Positions 1-11,572 of a DNA stretch of 64,000 nucleotides are shown one piece after another. This stretch comes from Cydia pomonella. Taxonomy: Eukaryota; Arthropoda; Insecta; Lepidoptera; Tortricidae. Position 1 is the stretch's first letter. Every line of letters starts with the position of its first letter. The DNA is taken from assembly GCF_033807575.1 (NCBI RefSeq), contig NC_084705.1:12270019-12334018 (forward strand), read 5' to 3'. The notes beneath the pieces are model-generated. The model had not been told where the DNA came from and made no database searches. It worked only from the letters and a program-made list of their open reading frames with translations. The position numbers and the translations under genes were made by a program.

Positions 1-508
1 TGTAAAGTAAACCCTGTTTTACGCTTCAAACTTCATGCGCCTGATCAAATATGGGTATTTGTATCCTCTTATAATTATTTTATTTATTTATTTGTATTGA
101 TAGTGAGCCATTGCTGTAGGTGTATTTTTCAAGCGCACTATTAGAGTATTTTAAGATTATTTACACTAACTTTGGCATTCTGAATACAAATGATATGGCC
201 ATGTTGAATTAAGTAGGGTTTCTTGCTTTACTTAGTAAAACCCTTAACATATTTGTTTATCCTTACTTGATTACTAGACACATACTAATAAACTAAATGT
301 CTTTTTATTTAAGTGACAAGGTTGTTGATGCGAAATGGTTAAATTTATGGATTCCCAAAATCGATTTAAGATCAAACCATCTTATATTGAACTTGTCTTG
401 TGTGATTTAGTATCCTGATCCTATATCACTCCAATATCTTACTAAAGTGCCGCTGTTGTTCTTATTATAGCTTTAAATAAGATCAACGTACGTACTTACA
501 GTGTCCTT
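1..508. other. AT-rich intergenic DNA, nothing recognised
   Basis: I see no coding frame of useful length, no splice-bounded exon pair and no terminal repeats on either strand here. It is ordinary AT-rich sequence running up to the tandem duplication that starts at about 509. Confidence 0.5.
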
Positions 509-828
509 ATGCTATGCTGATATTAGCCTTACATTCTTACAATAGCATTTAGAAAGTCTAATATAAAATCAAATGAACTTAGAGAATGGGGATATAAGAC
601 CAGGTACTCTCAAGATCAATGAGACTTCGTTAATGTTATTGTAGGAGCAAGAGGCTTATAATAGTATTATGCTATGCTGATATTAGTCTTGCATTCTTAC
701 AATGGCATTTAGAAAGTCTAATATAAAATCAAATGAACTTAGAGAATGGGGATATAAGACCAGGTACTCTCAAGATCAATGAGACTTTGTAAATGTTGTT
801 GTAGGAGCAAGAGGCTTATAATAGTATT
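509..828. repeat. 160-bp tandem duplication
   Basis: Two adjacent copies of a unit of about 160 bp begin at 509 and 669, both opening with ATGCTATGCTGATATTAG. They differ at only a few positions. Downstream, 835-990 contains several CTCTTATA/TATAAGAG motifs in both orientations, so the duplication may be part of a degenerate fold-back element. No coding content is visible. Confidence 0.85.
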
Positions 829-1089
829 ATAAAATGCTCTTATAAACATATATAAGACTAGGTAATAAGACTGACCTTCCTAAAGTCTGTCCTAGCTTGT
901 CTAAGACTCATATAAGAGCGATTGTTATTCCAAAACAATAATAAGAGCGCTATAAGCTCACCACTCTTATAAAGTGCGCAATCTGAGACTTTTTTGCTTG
1001 TTGATGTATCAATAATTTTTAAGAAAAAAAAACCGGCTTCAATGAGGGAGACCAGTGAAAGAACGACTATTATTGATTGTAGATTTCAT

Positions 1090-3288
1090 CATCATATCAG
1101 CCTTTTATCGCCCACTGCTGAGCATAGGCCTCTCTTCTAGTACGCCACTTATCCCGGTCCCGAGCCAGTCTCATCCAGAAGTGACCCGCAGTCTTCCGAA
1201 TGTCGTCCACCTAACGAGCCAACGGACGCCAGGCACTCCTTTCGTCTGAAAGCGGCCACCATTCCGTTAGCATTTTGGCCCACCTGCCATCACTCTGCCT
1301 GGCAACATGTCCCGCCCAGCTCCATTTTAATTTGGTAATGACGTGTCCGACGTCTTGCACCTTGGTGCGACGTCGGATCTCGATATTCCTCACTCGGTCT
1401 TGAAGTTTGATGCCGAGCATGGCGCGCTCCATGGCTCTCTGTGCCACTCGAATTTTATGCACAGTCTCCTCAGTGAGCGTCCATGTCTCGGCACCGTAGG
1501 TCATGGTGGGCAGGACACATTGGTTAAAGAGGCGAGTTTTCAGGCATTGTGGAATGTTAACGGGTTTGAGGATGTCCGCCAGTTTATTGAATGCTGCCCA
1601 ACCCAGCTGGATTCTCCTGGAGATCTCCTTCCGTTGGTGTGTTTTGTCAAAAGATAGAATATGTCCAAGATACACGTATTGCTCGACCACCTCCAGTACT
1701 TCGTTCCCAACCATAATAGTTGGAATCGATTCACTAGAAATGTTCGTCATAACTTTAGTCTTGGACATTATTCATCTTAAGACCAATTTTCAAAGGAGCA
1801 TGGTAAAGGCTTTCAACCATGACTTGAAGCTCTTCCAGGGTCTCGGCGAACAATACAATGTCATCGGCAAATCTGAGATGCGACAAGAAGACACCATGGA
1901 TATTGATACCAGTTCTGTCCCATGCAAGCGTTTTTATCACGTCTTCTAGTACCGCCGTAAAAAGCTTGGGTGAAATGGTATCCCCTTGACGCACTCCCCT
2001 TTTGATGGATATTGGGTTGCTGAGTTTGTGAAGCCGGACTTGCATTGTTGCCGAGCTATATAGCTCCCGGAGCACATCCACGTAGCGATTGTCGATTGAG
2101 CAGCGATGGAGAGAGTCAAACACGGCCCAATGCTCGACACTGTCGAAGGCTTTTTCGTAATCTACGAAAGCCATGCACAGGGTCCGGTTGTACTCGTGAC
2201 TTTTCTCCATTAACTGCTTTACCGCATGGATGTGGTCAATCGTAGAAAATCCGCTCCGGAAACCAGCCTGCTCGGGAGGTTGGCATTCATCGAGTATACA
2301 AGTTAGGCGTTTACATAAAACTTTTGCGAAGAGTTTGTACGTATGGGAAAGGAGGCTTATGGGGCGATAATTACTCAGCTTCGATATATCTCCTTTTTTA
2401 TGTAAGATGGTGACTGTGGCAGTTTTCCAGGATTCTGGTGTGCTCCAGGACCTCGCAAAACCTGATTAAAAAGTTTTACGAGGACATTGATGACTGGGTC
2501 ACCTCCAGCGCGAAGGAGATCAGATGTAATGCCATCTTCGCCAGGAGATTTATCGGCTTTCATTTGGTGCAATGCCTTTTTGACTTCACTTGCTATTATT
2601 GGTGGTATGCTCTCGTTATCTTTGCAAGGAATTGGGGCTGTTTTCGGATCAATTGTCGATAATTGTGGTGCGTCTGATTGCGATGAATATAGTGTGCAAT
2701 AAAACTGCTCAACAATTTTAACAATTTGGTCACGGTCCGTTACTAAATTGTTATCATTGTCTTTCAATTTGACTATTTCCTTCACTCCTGTTCTTAATTT
2801 CCTTCTGAATACTTTTGGACCTCTGCAATCTTCAATTGTATTGACTATTATTTTAGTTTTATGTTTCCTTAAATCTTTTCTGATACTTTTACTAATTATT
2901 TTGCTAATGCGTTCAATTTGTTTCTGATCTACTACTGTTGCATGCCTCATTTGCCTTCTCTCTTCCAACAATGCTAGAGTTTCAGGTGATAATTTTCCCT
3001 CCCTCTTCTGTATTTTGCGAAGATGTTTCTCTGCTGTCTCCGTTAATGCCTTATTTAACAGACTATTATTGTAATCAACGTCAAGGTTCTGTTCTTCCAG
3101 CCCCTTACACTGGTTTTGGAGGTCTAGCCGGAAGGCTTCCTGAAGAAAAGCGATATCCTTCTTGTAAAATCTTGGAGGAGTGATAATCATCTTGGTTCGC
3201 TCTTTCTTTAGGTTAAACCTCAACGTTGCCCTAACTAACCGATGGTCACTCCCAGCTCTGAAATTTTGTAAGACGGTCACATTACATA
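1090..3288 (-). mobile_element. 5'-truncated RTE-type LINE with 12-bp target duplication
   Basis: On the minus strand this insertion reads from the tail of an endonuclease domain through reverse transcriptase to a TGATGATG-type 3' end, as RTE-clade elements do. It is bracketed by identical 12-bp copies of TGTAGATTTCAT at 1078-1089 and 3289-3300. Most of the endonuclease is missing, so it is a 5'-truncated copy. It landed inside the element at 1028-4127. Confidence 0.85.
1211..3288 (-). pseudogene. Broken RTE endonuclease/reverse transcriptase frame
   Basis: Pieces in different frames (3288 to about 2440, 2210-1755, 1768-1211) together cover the end of an APE-type endonuclease (SDHRLVRATL near 3240), RT blocks with VDYEKAFDSVEH (near 2160) and GVRQGDTISP (near 1990), the catalytic FADDIVLF (near 1870), and an RTE C-terminal region with GHVARQ near 1300. 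At least two frameshifts separate the pieces, so no functional protein is made. The motif order is that of RTE elements common in moths and butterflies. The product would have copied the element's RNA at its target site. Confidence 0.85.
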
Positions 3289-4403
3289 TGTAGATTTCAT
3301 ACAATGTAATTAAAAAGACAGCGTCCTACGCCTAATTATGTTGAAAAGGAGGTAACATGTTTTTTTTGCCACTGCACCTTGACACATTTCAGATTTGCCC
3401 TATGGTTGACTGGTATAGGGTATTCGACTGTATTTAAGATAAATTATTTCACACCATGCATGAAATAAAGCACCAGATCATTATTAAAAAAACTAAATAG
3501 GATAGAAATATAAAAATGGGCCTTAAAAACCTACCTGCTTGGCAAAGAGAACAAATTGCCAAACGTGAACTATGCATAATTGAAGAGTTCCGTCCTGTTC
3601 ATCATCAGCAGTTCCACTTCATCAAATGTCACTTCTACAAATGTAGATACTTGATTTGTTAATGAAAATACGTTAAAAATAGTTCCCTCGATTCCTCATG
3701 GACTCCATCGTCAGAACTCGAACTTGAGAAAAGTTTGTCCTGAAAATCTGATTTACTTAACAAACACAGCGAAGAGGAGAAATCGACAAACGTGTACTAT
3801 GCGTCGTTGAAGAGTTCCGTTCTGTTCATCATCAGCAGTTCCACTTCATCAAATGTCACGTTTTAAATGTAATTGCTTGATTTGTCAAAGAAAATACGAA
3901 AATCACTATATGAAGCCTTTCATATTTGAAGAGTTCCCTCGATTCCTCATGGATCCCATCATCAGAACTGAGTTTTGATAAAAAACGGGACCAATCTGTA
4001 TAGATATAAATTAAAAAAAAATCGGTTCAGAAATGACGGAGTTATGGAGTAACAAACATTAAAAAAAAAATACAACCGAATTGATAACCTCCTCTTTTGA
4101 GATCTTGAAGTCGGTTAAAAAAAGATAAGACGGGTACTTTATATATTATGTTCATGCGACGAGACGGTCTTTCCACAGAGATACAACCGGCTGACAATTG
4201 GGATGTTTCCAAATATACTTCTTTGTGGGATATCGATGATGTCCTTTTAAAAAAAAATACATAGTATACATAAGTACTTCTACTATGACTACGACTAGTG
4301 ACTACGTGAGCTTTACTCCTCGCGATAAGATCGATTAGGTAAAAACAACAATAAAGAAGTACTTACTTCGTTGAGCCATTTTCACAGCGTACTCACAATA
4401 GTA

Positions 4404-4510
4404 CGCGCATGTAACTCCTCTGGAGTTGCAGGCGTACATAGGCTACGGATACTGCTTACCATCAGGCGGGCCGTATGCTTGTTTGCCACCGACATAGTAT
4501 AAAAAAAAGT
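4404..4510 (+). mobile_element. LINE 3' tail fragment
   Basis: This short copy carries the block GTTGCAGGCGTACATAGGCT, then CTGCTTACCATCAGGCGGGC and GCTTGTTTGCCACCGAC, and ends in poly-A. The same 3' end closes the coding LINE fragment at 59222-59905 on the opposite strand and recurs at 7030-7135 and 30395-30665. It is a dead-on-arrival 5'-truncated insertion with no coding capacity. Confidence 0.75.
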
Positions 4511-4542
4511 CTTAAGTGCCATAGACCGTAATGGCACTTAAG
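4511..4542. repeat. Short perfect palindrome
   Basis: CTTAAGTGCCAT at 4511-4522 is repeated as its exact reverse complement at 4531-4542, with an 8-bp loop. It directly follows the poly-A of the LINE tail. It could be a small fold-back relic; no function is evident. Confidence 0.7.
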
Positions 4543-4977
4543 TCTTTTATGGTAATTTCCACCATTTTGAACATTTTCCAAAAAACGAGACCAATCAATG
4601 AAAACGAACATAATATATCAGTACATGGTTTTTCTTAGAAGGAATTCTTTGACATGGCGCCTGGCCATTTTTAAGACATAATTTTAGAGTTATTTGAACT
4701 GGCTAGATTAAACTTAAAAGTACTAAAAATAATTGTACCGTAGCGTTGTTTGCAAAGCCTGCAAAAGTGTAAAGTAAGGAAGCAAAATGTAAAATGAGTA
4801 AAACTTGGAAACCACAAATAAATTACTCATATTATTTTTTAATTTATTTCTTTATTTCAGGCCAATTTGCCCATAGATGATTATAATTGAATAAGAATAT
4901 GAAGGTACAAAAATTTGGTTCTTATTGAATTTATCAATAATCTCGGAATCACGTAATACCTAAAGTACACTCTGACT

Positions 4978-5128
4978 GTCAGAATGACGGGTGTACGGCT
5001 TTTTGGTGATAACTTCAAGTACAGTGAGGTATAAATTTTATTAATGGAGGTACTAAATAGTAAAAATTAGGTACAAAAACATGGTAAGCTTTTTTAAATT
5101 TTTATATAGGTACACCCGTCATTCTGAC
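4978..5128. mobile_element. 151-bp MITE with 19-bp perfect inverted ends
   Basis: GTCAGAATGACGGGTGTAC at 4978-4996 and its exact reverse complement at 5110-5128 bound an AT-rich core with no frame. Perfect ends this long mark a non-autonomous DNA transposon. I see no clear target duplication. Confidence 0.75.
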
Positions 5129-5460
5129 TCACAATGTGAGCATGCCTCATGTCATGTGATATTAGGTAATAGGTAAATGGGCGTGCAGTTTAAAACTGAT
5201 TTACTTAACTTATCTACTTATATCTAGTCGGTGAGACGGTATCATGTACCCATTAACTATTCAGTTCTGTGCTAAGCATTTCACAGAGTTCTTGTTGACT
5301 ACGGAACCCTAATGGAAGATGGGGTCTCCTCCTCAATAAAATCGTTATTCAATTATTTTATATCAAATTCAAGTGTGCTTTACGTTTTACTTAGCAAAAG
5401 TCTGATAGTAATAGATCAGTACCCCTAGTGTAAATATTTTCGACAGCGAAACGTGACGTA

Positions 5461-5567
5461 CGCGTTTGCGTTAAGTGTCATTTTGTATGAGATTTTTGAC
5501 TTTCCAAAACGTCCCGCTTGGCGCGCTGTTCAAAAACCCATACAAAATGAGACTTAACGCAAACGCG
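5461..5567. mobile_element. Small fold-back element
   Basis: The arm starting CGCGTTTGCGTTAAGTGTCA at 5461 is matched by its near-perfect reverse complement ending at 5567 (arms about 29 nt with one small mismatch). The overlapping open frames are a by-product of the palindrome and not a gene. Confidence 0.75.
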
Positions 5568-5684
5568 TTCGTCAAAATTAGGATACTCAAATATGATTCG
5601 TCAAAGTGTATGATAAGATTGATAAGCATGAGCTCTGTAATCCCAAATAAAAACTCTTTGATACATAAAACTGACACAGTCTAA

Positions 5685-6035
5685 TGCTACGGCCACATTA
5701 TAGGGCGAAGATTCGTGGCGCGTTGTCGCGACAAAAACTTCGCGGTACAACGAACACGAACTACATGGCCACATATTGTCGCGATAAAAACTTCGGGCGA
5801 ACTAGATCGGTCAATGTGGATCTGGCGGCAAGATGGAGGAAGCGTGAACTCTTGAAGTGTAGCCACTTGCACGAACTTTGTCGCGATAAAATTCCTTTGA
5901 TGTGTGGCAAGAAACCGACAGGACCCCGAACACAGTTCGAGTTCGCCCAAATGATTCGCGCCACTGCGAACTGCGTGGCTATACGTGTCGCGACAGGTCG
6001 AACATTCGCCGAATCCCGATAATGTGGCCGCAGTA
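5685..6035. mobile_element. GC-rich MITE with CTACGGCCACATTAT-type ends
   Basis: TGCTACGGCCACATTATAGG at the left and the reverse complement of ATAATGTGGCCGCAGTA at the right form imperfect terminal inverted repeats. Inside, GTCGCGACAAAA and GTGTCGCGACAG form further fold-back pairs. Both strands stay open for over 100 codons because of the GC-rich inverted structure, but neither frame shows a protein-like pattern. Confidence 0.7.
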
Positions 6036-6503
6036 TAAAAGTGATAAAGATATATTTCTGTTTTCAAACCATATTTTTGCCACTAGCTGGGAGTCTTAGT
6101 TTTTTGTTCATCTATAGAATTTCAATATTACGATACGTCAGAGACGAATGTTGTCATTTCATTCGATTCACACTAAGTACTCGAATTTGCATTCTATGTT
6201 CTCTGTACCAGTTTCCGCTGGAAACACACCGTGGTCAGTGGTACAGAGACATAATTGATAAGAGAGCTCGGAGCAGGACGCAAGTAATTAGGGGAGCGAA
6301 AAGCAATTAGGACTTTAATAGAACAGCTATGTTCGCGGCTGGAATAGGTAGTTATCCACCGTTAACGTTTGCTCTTTTTATTGGCTTGTTTCCGGCTAAT
6401 GAAATATGTCTACGTATATTTCAAAGTTCACACATAACGACTCAACAGAGGCACGCCATCCTGTCTCATATAGGTATAATCATTGACATACTCGTATATA
6501 TGT
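6036..6503. other. Intergenic DNA, nothing recognised
   Basis: There is no convincing coding frame, RNA gene or repeat end. A local fold-back (CTGTACCAGTTTCCGCTGG with GTGGTCAGTGGTACAGAG near 6200-6250) is too degenerate to classify. Confidence 0.4.
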
Positions 6504-6681
6504 AAGGATGGGCCTTACGGACAATAAGAATTGGGCCAGTACAGCGGTGTCACGCAGACGAATTCGAGCCAATCGTGCATTCTAAAGCCGCAACGCGATT
6601 GGTTGATGAGTTGGCACCATGCGCGCAATTGGGCGCAATCATAGATTTAAAAAGCATAGATTACTAGTCCGCACATCCTTA
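6504..6681. mobile_element. Possible MITE with AAGGATG ends
   Basis: AAGGATGGGCCTTACGGAC at the left and the reverse complement of GTCCGCACATCCTT at the right form imperfect inverted ends of about 18 bp around a core with no frame. The call rests only on these ends. Confidence 0.4.
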
Positions 6682-7029
6682 GTGAAGCCACTTCAGCTGC
6701 GACATAATGTTGCACTCGTTCGTACGGCCCTCGCAGTACTCAAGGTCGAGTCGGTTTGTGTACACCTCCCGGTTGTAAATTAAAAAATACAGGAAAGATG
6801 GCTTTTTGTGCCGTGAATGGGTATCACAATTTATCACTTTAATAAGCATCGAGTTTAATATGATATTTTTACGTAATTGTGAATACACCCGGGTACGTCC
6901 TTAAACTTACGTCCAAAAGAGGTATGGGCATTGTGAATGTCATCTCGCTTTGTGTGGTAGGGTTCCTGCCTGTGAGTAAGGTTGCTAGAGCTCAACGAGG
7001 GAGAGGGGGAGGGCGGGTTTATGGTCGGC

Positions 7030-7135
7030 AACGCGCATGTAACTCCTCTGGAGTTGCAGGCATACATAGGCTACGGAGACTGCTTACCATCAGGCGGGCC
7101 TTATGCTTGTTTGCCACCGACGTAGTATTAAAAAA
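7030..7135 (+). mobile_element. LINE 3' tail fragment
   Basis: This is the same 3' end as at 4404-4510: AACTCCTCTGGAGTTGCAGG, then ACTGCTTACCATCAGGCGGG, GTTTGCCACCGACGTAG and poly-A. It is a very short 5'-truncated LINE insertion. The open frame across it from 6879 is not a gene. Confidence 0.75.
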
Positions 7136-7631
7136 AATACAAAAATCCAAACCTTCGTCAGCCGCCATTGCTTATAAATGTTGCCAGTTAAATGAATGAT
7201 TTTTCCTCCAAATGAGGCATGGCGTTTACATTCTAAAATAAGTAGGCTTACTTTAAGTTCCTTGTATTATTAAAGAAAATTATATTTTTCATTATTTTAT
7301 TTCAAAGTGTATTTTTATATAATATTTCAGTTTAATTTTTATTTTATGTAATGTTCGTTTTAGATTTCCGACACTATAGCGCCAATACTGAACATAGTCG
7401 GCTTGTGAGGTACCTCATTGTTTGTAAATAAGGATAAAAATGTATTAAAATATTATATTATTTTTTGCATATTTGTAAAACAAAATAGTAAAAGCTTATT
7501 TATTTAAACCTTATTGCCAAAAAACAGGCGTGGCTCTCCCCGCGATTTCGTCGCGTCACTATTTTTATTGAATTTGTATAACAATAGGCACGACATAGTG
7601 ATACCATAGTACATTATGATACAAGTGTGCT

Positions 7632-7735
7632 AAGTTGGTCATTACACACGAGGCGATATTGTGCGCGCGAGCTGTAAGCGAGCGCGCAATAAGAAAGCCG
7701 ATGTGGGTAATGACCAATGCACACGCGTTTCATAC
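7632..7735. repeat. Fold-back repeat with GC-rich core
   Basis: GTGCTAAGTTGGTCATTACA and, after the loop, GGGTAATGACCAATGCACAC are imperfect reverse complements. The core TGCGCGCGAGCTGTAAGCGAGCGCGCA also folds. A MITE relic is likely. No coding content. Confidence 0.6.
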
Positions 7736-7739
7736 GACG

Positions 7740-9040
7740 TTTTTTAACACACTTGCGAGGAAAAAACAAAACTAATAAATCAGATTTTTTTGTCAAAACA
7801 GTAAAGGTATCTACAATTTTCAAAATGGTAGCTTACAGTTTTAACATCGAATAATTGCACCAAAGCGTGCTGGGCTTGTAGGCAAGTTTATTCGCCAGTT
7901 CATTGGAATAAGCTACCAACACGCTTTCCAAGAAAAACTGGGCGTTTTTGCTGATTTTCCATTGAATAAAAGTTTCATATGCCGCCAATTATTTTTCACC
8001 CGATTTTGATGGTAAAAAGCTATAGTTCTCGGCTCTTGCCTCTATTAGTATTACTGCCAGAGTCAATTTTATGTGTTCTTCATTTTCAATGCTTGAAAAT
8101 GACATGTTCGTCAATATATAAACTAAAAACATGCAAAACTATTTCAATTTTATGACGAATACGGAAAATGGCTGGCGCGTTATTTTTTTTTACGCACGAT
8201 TCCAATGCGCGCGCAAGGCAAAGGCGCGCACGAATTCGACAAACAGCCAATTAAAAAAATGAAAAAAAGCTAATATTTTCGTATTTCTTTTCGACGGATG
8301 GAGATCAAATCGATAAAATGTTATGTTTATTAATTAATGTAATTTACGAGATAATAAAAATAGCCTAAATAAAAACAATATACTTTTTAAAAAAATCTTT
8401 AAATAATAATATTGAAATATTATATGTGTTTTTATCACTATTTTATAGCTCATTATGTCAAGTCAATTCAAATATGACATTATCTTCTATTCATACATAG
8501 GTGAACCATGAAGGCCTAAGAGACGCCTTGACAGGTTATTCGTATAAAGATTTAAGATACAAGCAAATCTCGTTTTATTATAAGTGGGACTTTTGGCGGC
8601 CACGGTCACAATTGTATTTTCCTGTTGCAGAATTATAGCCTGACAATGTCAAGTCAGTTTTGGCAGTAGAAAAGGGCAGCAAATTTTAATTTCGCTCCTT
8701 TTTCTGCTGACAAATTGGTTAACCAAACTAAAAATTATCCTCTATTCAAATTGATATCAAAGTTGATGCACCTGTAAGCCCCCTTAGATTCGAGTAATAA
8801 TTATATTATCTTTGGATTTAAGCGTCAATGTCAAAACACTAGTGATCAGAAGCAGAGTTGCCTGGCGTACGATAATTATCGTACATATACGATAATTTGG
8901 ACTCCCGGCTACAACCGCGTAAAGTTCGTAAATTTTAAGCACCTATCTCTGACATTATAATTATGCATTTATTGGAGTAAAAGATAAAGATGCTCCAGTA
9001 CGATGAGCAGTATACCTTTGGACGATACCACCGAAGAAGT
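7740..9040. other. Intergenic DNA, no gene seen
   Basis: AT-rich throughout, with a few GC-rich words near 8170-8240 (GCGCGCGCAAGG, AAGGCGCGCACG). I find no frame of coding character, no RNA gene and no paired transposon ends. Confidence 0.4.
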
Positions 9041-9159
9041 CTAGTATCTTATGTTATGTAAAGCAAAATATGACTCTGTAGGAAGTAGAGAAGAGTCATT
9101 GAGAGAGTACTCTCTCCAGGCGGGTGTTATGCCGCCTGGGGACCGAAGTACCCTGACAG

Positions 9160-9570
9160 TTGGTCGGTAGTTGTATATAATGTTATGTGCACGTATAGTG
9201 GAGCCGTTAACCACGTAAAGTACGATTAATTTTATCGACAAACACACCTATGTGTTTTCGCAACCATTTGCACCCCTTAAAAGTTTTATGGCGTCAAACA
9301 CGACTACACTTGATTAATGTACCATTATCTAATATCTATCCATTTACCTATCGCACATTTAAAAAATAATAATCAGTCGATAGCTTATGAATTGGGCATA
9401 AATTTCAGGCATAAACGTCACAGATTTTTTCCACAATTACTCTTGACCTCAAAAATTTACTTTTTATTTACATTTTATCTTTTTTTTTTCTAAAACAAGG
9501 TCGTTGACCTGTACTTTTTTTATTGTTAAATGATGGTATAGGATATCAGCTAAACGTCGACATGAAAATG
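9160..9570. repeat. Dispersed repeat, copy 1 (copy 2 near 23570-23880)
   Basis: Words such as GCACGTATAGTGGAGCCGTTA, ATTAATTTTATCGA, CGATAGCTTATGAATT and a terminal GATATCAGCTAAA block occur in the same order at 23570-23880. Spacing and several internal stretches differ. The family is not identified and no transposase is present. Confidence 0.6.
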
Positions 9571-9603
9571 ATTGCAATTTAAATGAAAATTATGTGTTAT
9601 ATA

Positions 9604-11195
9604 CACACCGCGTCACATGAATAGGACCAGCATATTTTTCTTTATTATCTAAGACATGAAATAAAATAAATATATAAAATGGTATGTATAAGCATCTTAG
9701 GACATGCGAAGTTTAACTATAAACAATTGAGCTGCTTAAACATGCAGCGCGACCACAAGCGACGCTTATGTGGATAATGGAACGCGTCATTTGAATACCA
9801 CCAACCAATTTTCCTCCCCTGCGCGGACACATCTGTAAAACAAAAGCAGCACAGTGCGTAAGTATTGCATATATTACAGTGAAAAATATCAAATGGTGAC
9901 GATATAATATTATTTTATTAAATATGGGTTGGACAAGGTGTTTAAATGTAGAAGATATAGGAAAAACAAAAAATATTTGTGAAGAGGGCTATACATTAAG
10001 AAAAATCTAAAAAAATGAACGTTAATACCAGGTGATAACTATTTTTTTAATGATCCTGAAAATCATGGTATGAAATTGAAAGGTCATACTAAATAAATTC
10101 ACTACAACTGAAAGACAGCGCCGAGCAATATTACGCGATGCGTCGAATTCTACGCTGACAGCCGGACAAATAGCTCATAATGTTGGAGTTAAAGCATCTG
10201 TAAGGACTGTTCAAGGGATTAAACGCAGTTGTCCACATTTAAAACGTTTAAAATTGAAGAGGACACTATGTTTGAAAGAATATTACTGTACGGAACGTCT
10301 TCGGTTTGCTCGACATAAAATGCATTGCACCAAAGAATGGTATAAAGTTATATTTAGTGACGAAAAAAAAAACTTTAGATTATACTGGCGCGTATTCTTA
10401 CTATTTACATGATTTAAGAAAAAATAAAATAAATTTTGCCTTGTCGGCGAAATGATGCAGGCTCAATAATGGTCTGGGGCGCGATATCATACAACGGACC
10501 GATTAATTTAGTGGTGATACAAGGTAGACAAACTTCTAAAAGCTACATTAACCTTCTAAATACAAAAATATCTAAGTTTAGCAGTATCACAGATGGCGAA
10601 AACTTTACTTTCCAACATGATAATGCTAGCATTCATAGATTACATGATGTTCGTAAATGTTTTCAAGAAAATAATATCGATGTTCTCGATCGGCCATCGA
10701 TCTCGCTCGCCTTAAATATAATAGAAAATGTATGGGGATGGTTGTCACGTGAACTTTATAATAACTGGAAACAATAGCAACAAGCAAGAACTCGACAAGG
10801 GTGTAAAAAATGTCTTGGAGCTATCTATCGATTAAGTAGATACGATATAGCGAGAATACGATAAGAACTCTTTATGATTAAATGCCATCTCGGATTTTTT
10901 ATTTAATTCAGAAGAAGGGAACAAATCTTGTTTATTAATCAATATTTCTTTTTAATTATATTATTAAATGTCAGATTTTATAGTTTTTTTTTCAATGGTC
11001 GTATTCAAGTGTCGCGTAATAATTGCCTACCAGCATTGCCACACGTGCTCGGTGATTGTTTAAGCAGCTCAATTGTTTACAGTTAAACTTCACATGTCCA
11101 AAGATGCTTATATATACCATTCATATATATTTATTTTATTTCATATCTTAAATAATAATAAAAAATATGATGGTCCTATTCATGTGACGCGGTGT
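9604..11195 (+). mobile_element. Degenerate Tc1/mariner (Tc3-like) transposon with long inverted ends
   Basis: The left end CACACCGCGTCACATGAATA continues for over 100 bp as an imperfect inverted match of the right end, which finishes TATTCATGTGACGCGGTGT at about 11195. AT/TA dinucleotides flank it, as expected for TA-targeting elements. The interior holds a broken transposase. A (TA)n run follows at 11195-11215. Confidence 0.8.
10091..10777 (+). pseudogene. Tc3-like transposase remnant
   Basis: The N-terminal part shows a helix-turn-helix-like TERQRRAILRDAS pattern (near 10110) and the first catalytic motif VIFSDEKK (near 10350). A poly-A stretch then shifts the frame. The C-terminal part, 10436-10777, has SIMVWGAISYNG, the second catalytic FQHDNASIH and a final ENVWGWLSRE. 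The usual third acidic motif before it is degraded (PSISLALNIIE). It cannot make an active enzyme. Confidence 0.8.
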
Positions 11196-11352
11196 ATATA
11201 TATATATATATATATTATAGGAAATTTAAGCTTATTTTTATTTCGTCGGTACGACAATTATTTAATCGGCGCCATAATTTCGACACTCATCATGAACTAC
11301 AATTCTATTCCGCTCACCTGGCAACCTTCACCAGGAGTGTCACTAATGTCAG

Positions 11353-11360
11353 TGACGTCA
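11353..11360. promoter_or_regulatory. CRE-type palindrome upstream of NSMCE1
   Basis: A perfect TGACGTCA lies 213 bp upstream of the NSMCE1 start codon, in a less AT-rich stretch (11320-11400) that could be the promoter. A 5' untranslated exon ending near 11463 (AAATTG then GTAAAA) and spliced to about 11547 (TTTCTAG) is possible. This is inference from position and consensus only. Confidence 0.35.
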
Positions 11361-11572
11361 GTGTCAAAACTGTCAAATTGCCCGCCAGCGCCGAGTCGAT
11401 TTACACTGTTATTATGCTAAATTAAAACCATTTTGTTTCTCTTGCTTTGCATTATTAAGCAAATTGGTAAAAATTAAATTTGATTAATGTATTTAATGTT
11501 GTGGAAACTCTATAATTAATCCTAATACTCTTTGCATCATTTCTAGGAGTGCCAGGAGTGTTAAAGATCAAT

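Larger units (their letters stand above)
1028..4127. mobile_element. AACCGRCTTCAA-ended tandem-repeat element, split by an RTE LINE
   Basis: The left end (about 1030) reads AAACCGGCTTCAA and the right end (about 4112-4124) reads TTGAAGTCGGTT, an inverted pair. Between 3540 and 3990 the interior has repeated blocks containing CATCATCAGCAGTTCCACTT, a run resembling AATGTCAC, and GAGTTCCCTCGATTCCTCATGG. The same ends and blocks recur at 42661-44044 inside the channel gene. It has no coding capacity. The RTE element at 1090-3288 interrupts it. I cannot assign the family with certainty; a non-autonomous DNA transposon is most likely. Confidence 0.6.

Noticed and set aside
5684..6067. Genes on both strands over 110 codons long
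   Set aside because: Both frames lie within a GC-rich fold-back MITE and show no protein-like motif.
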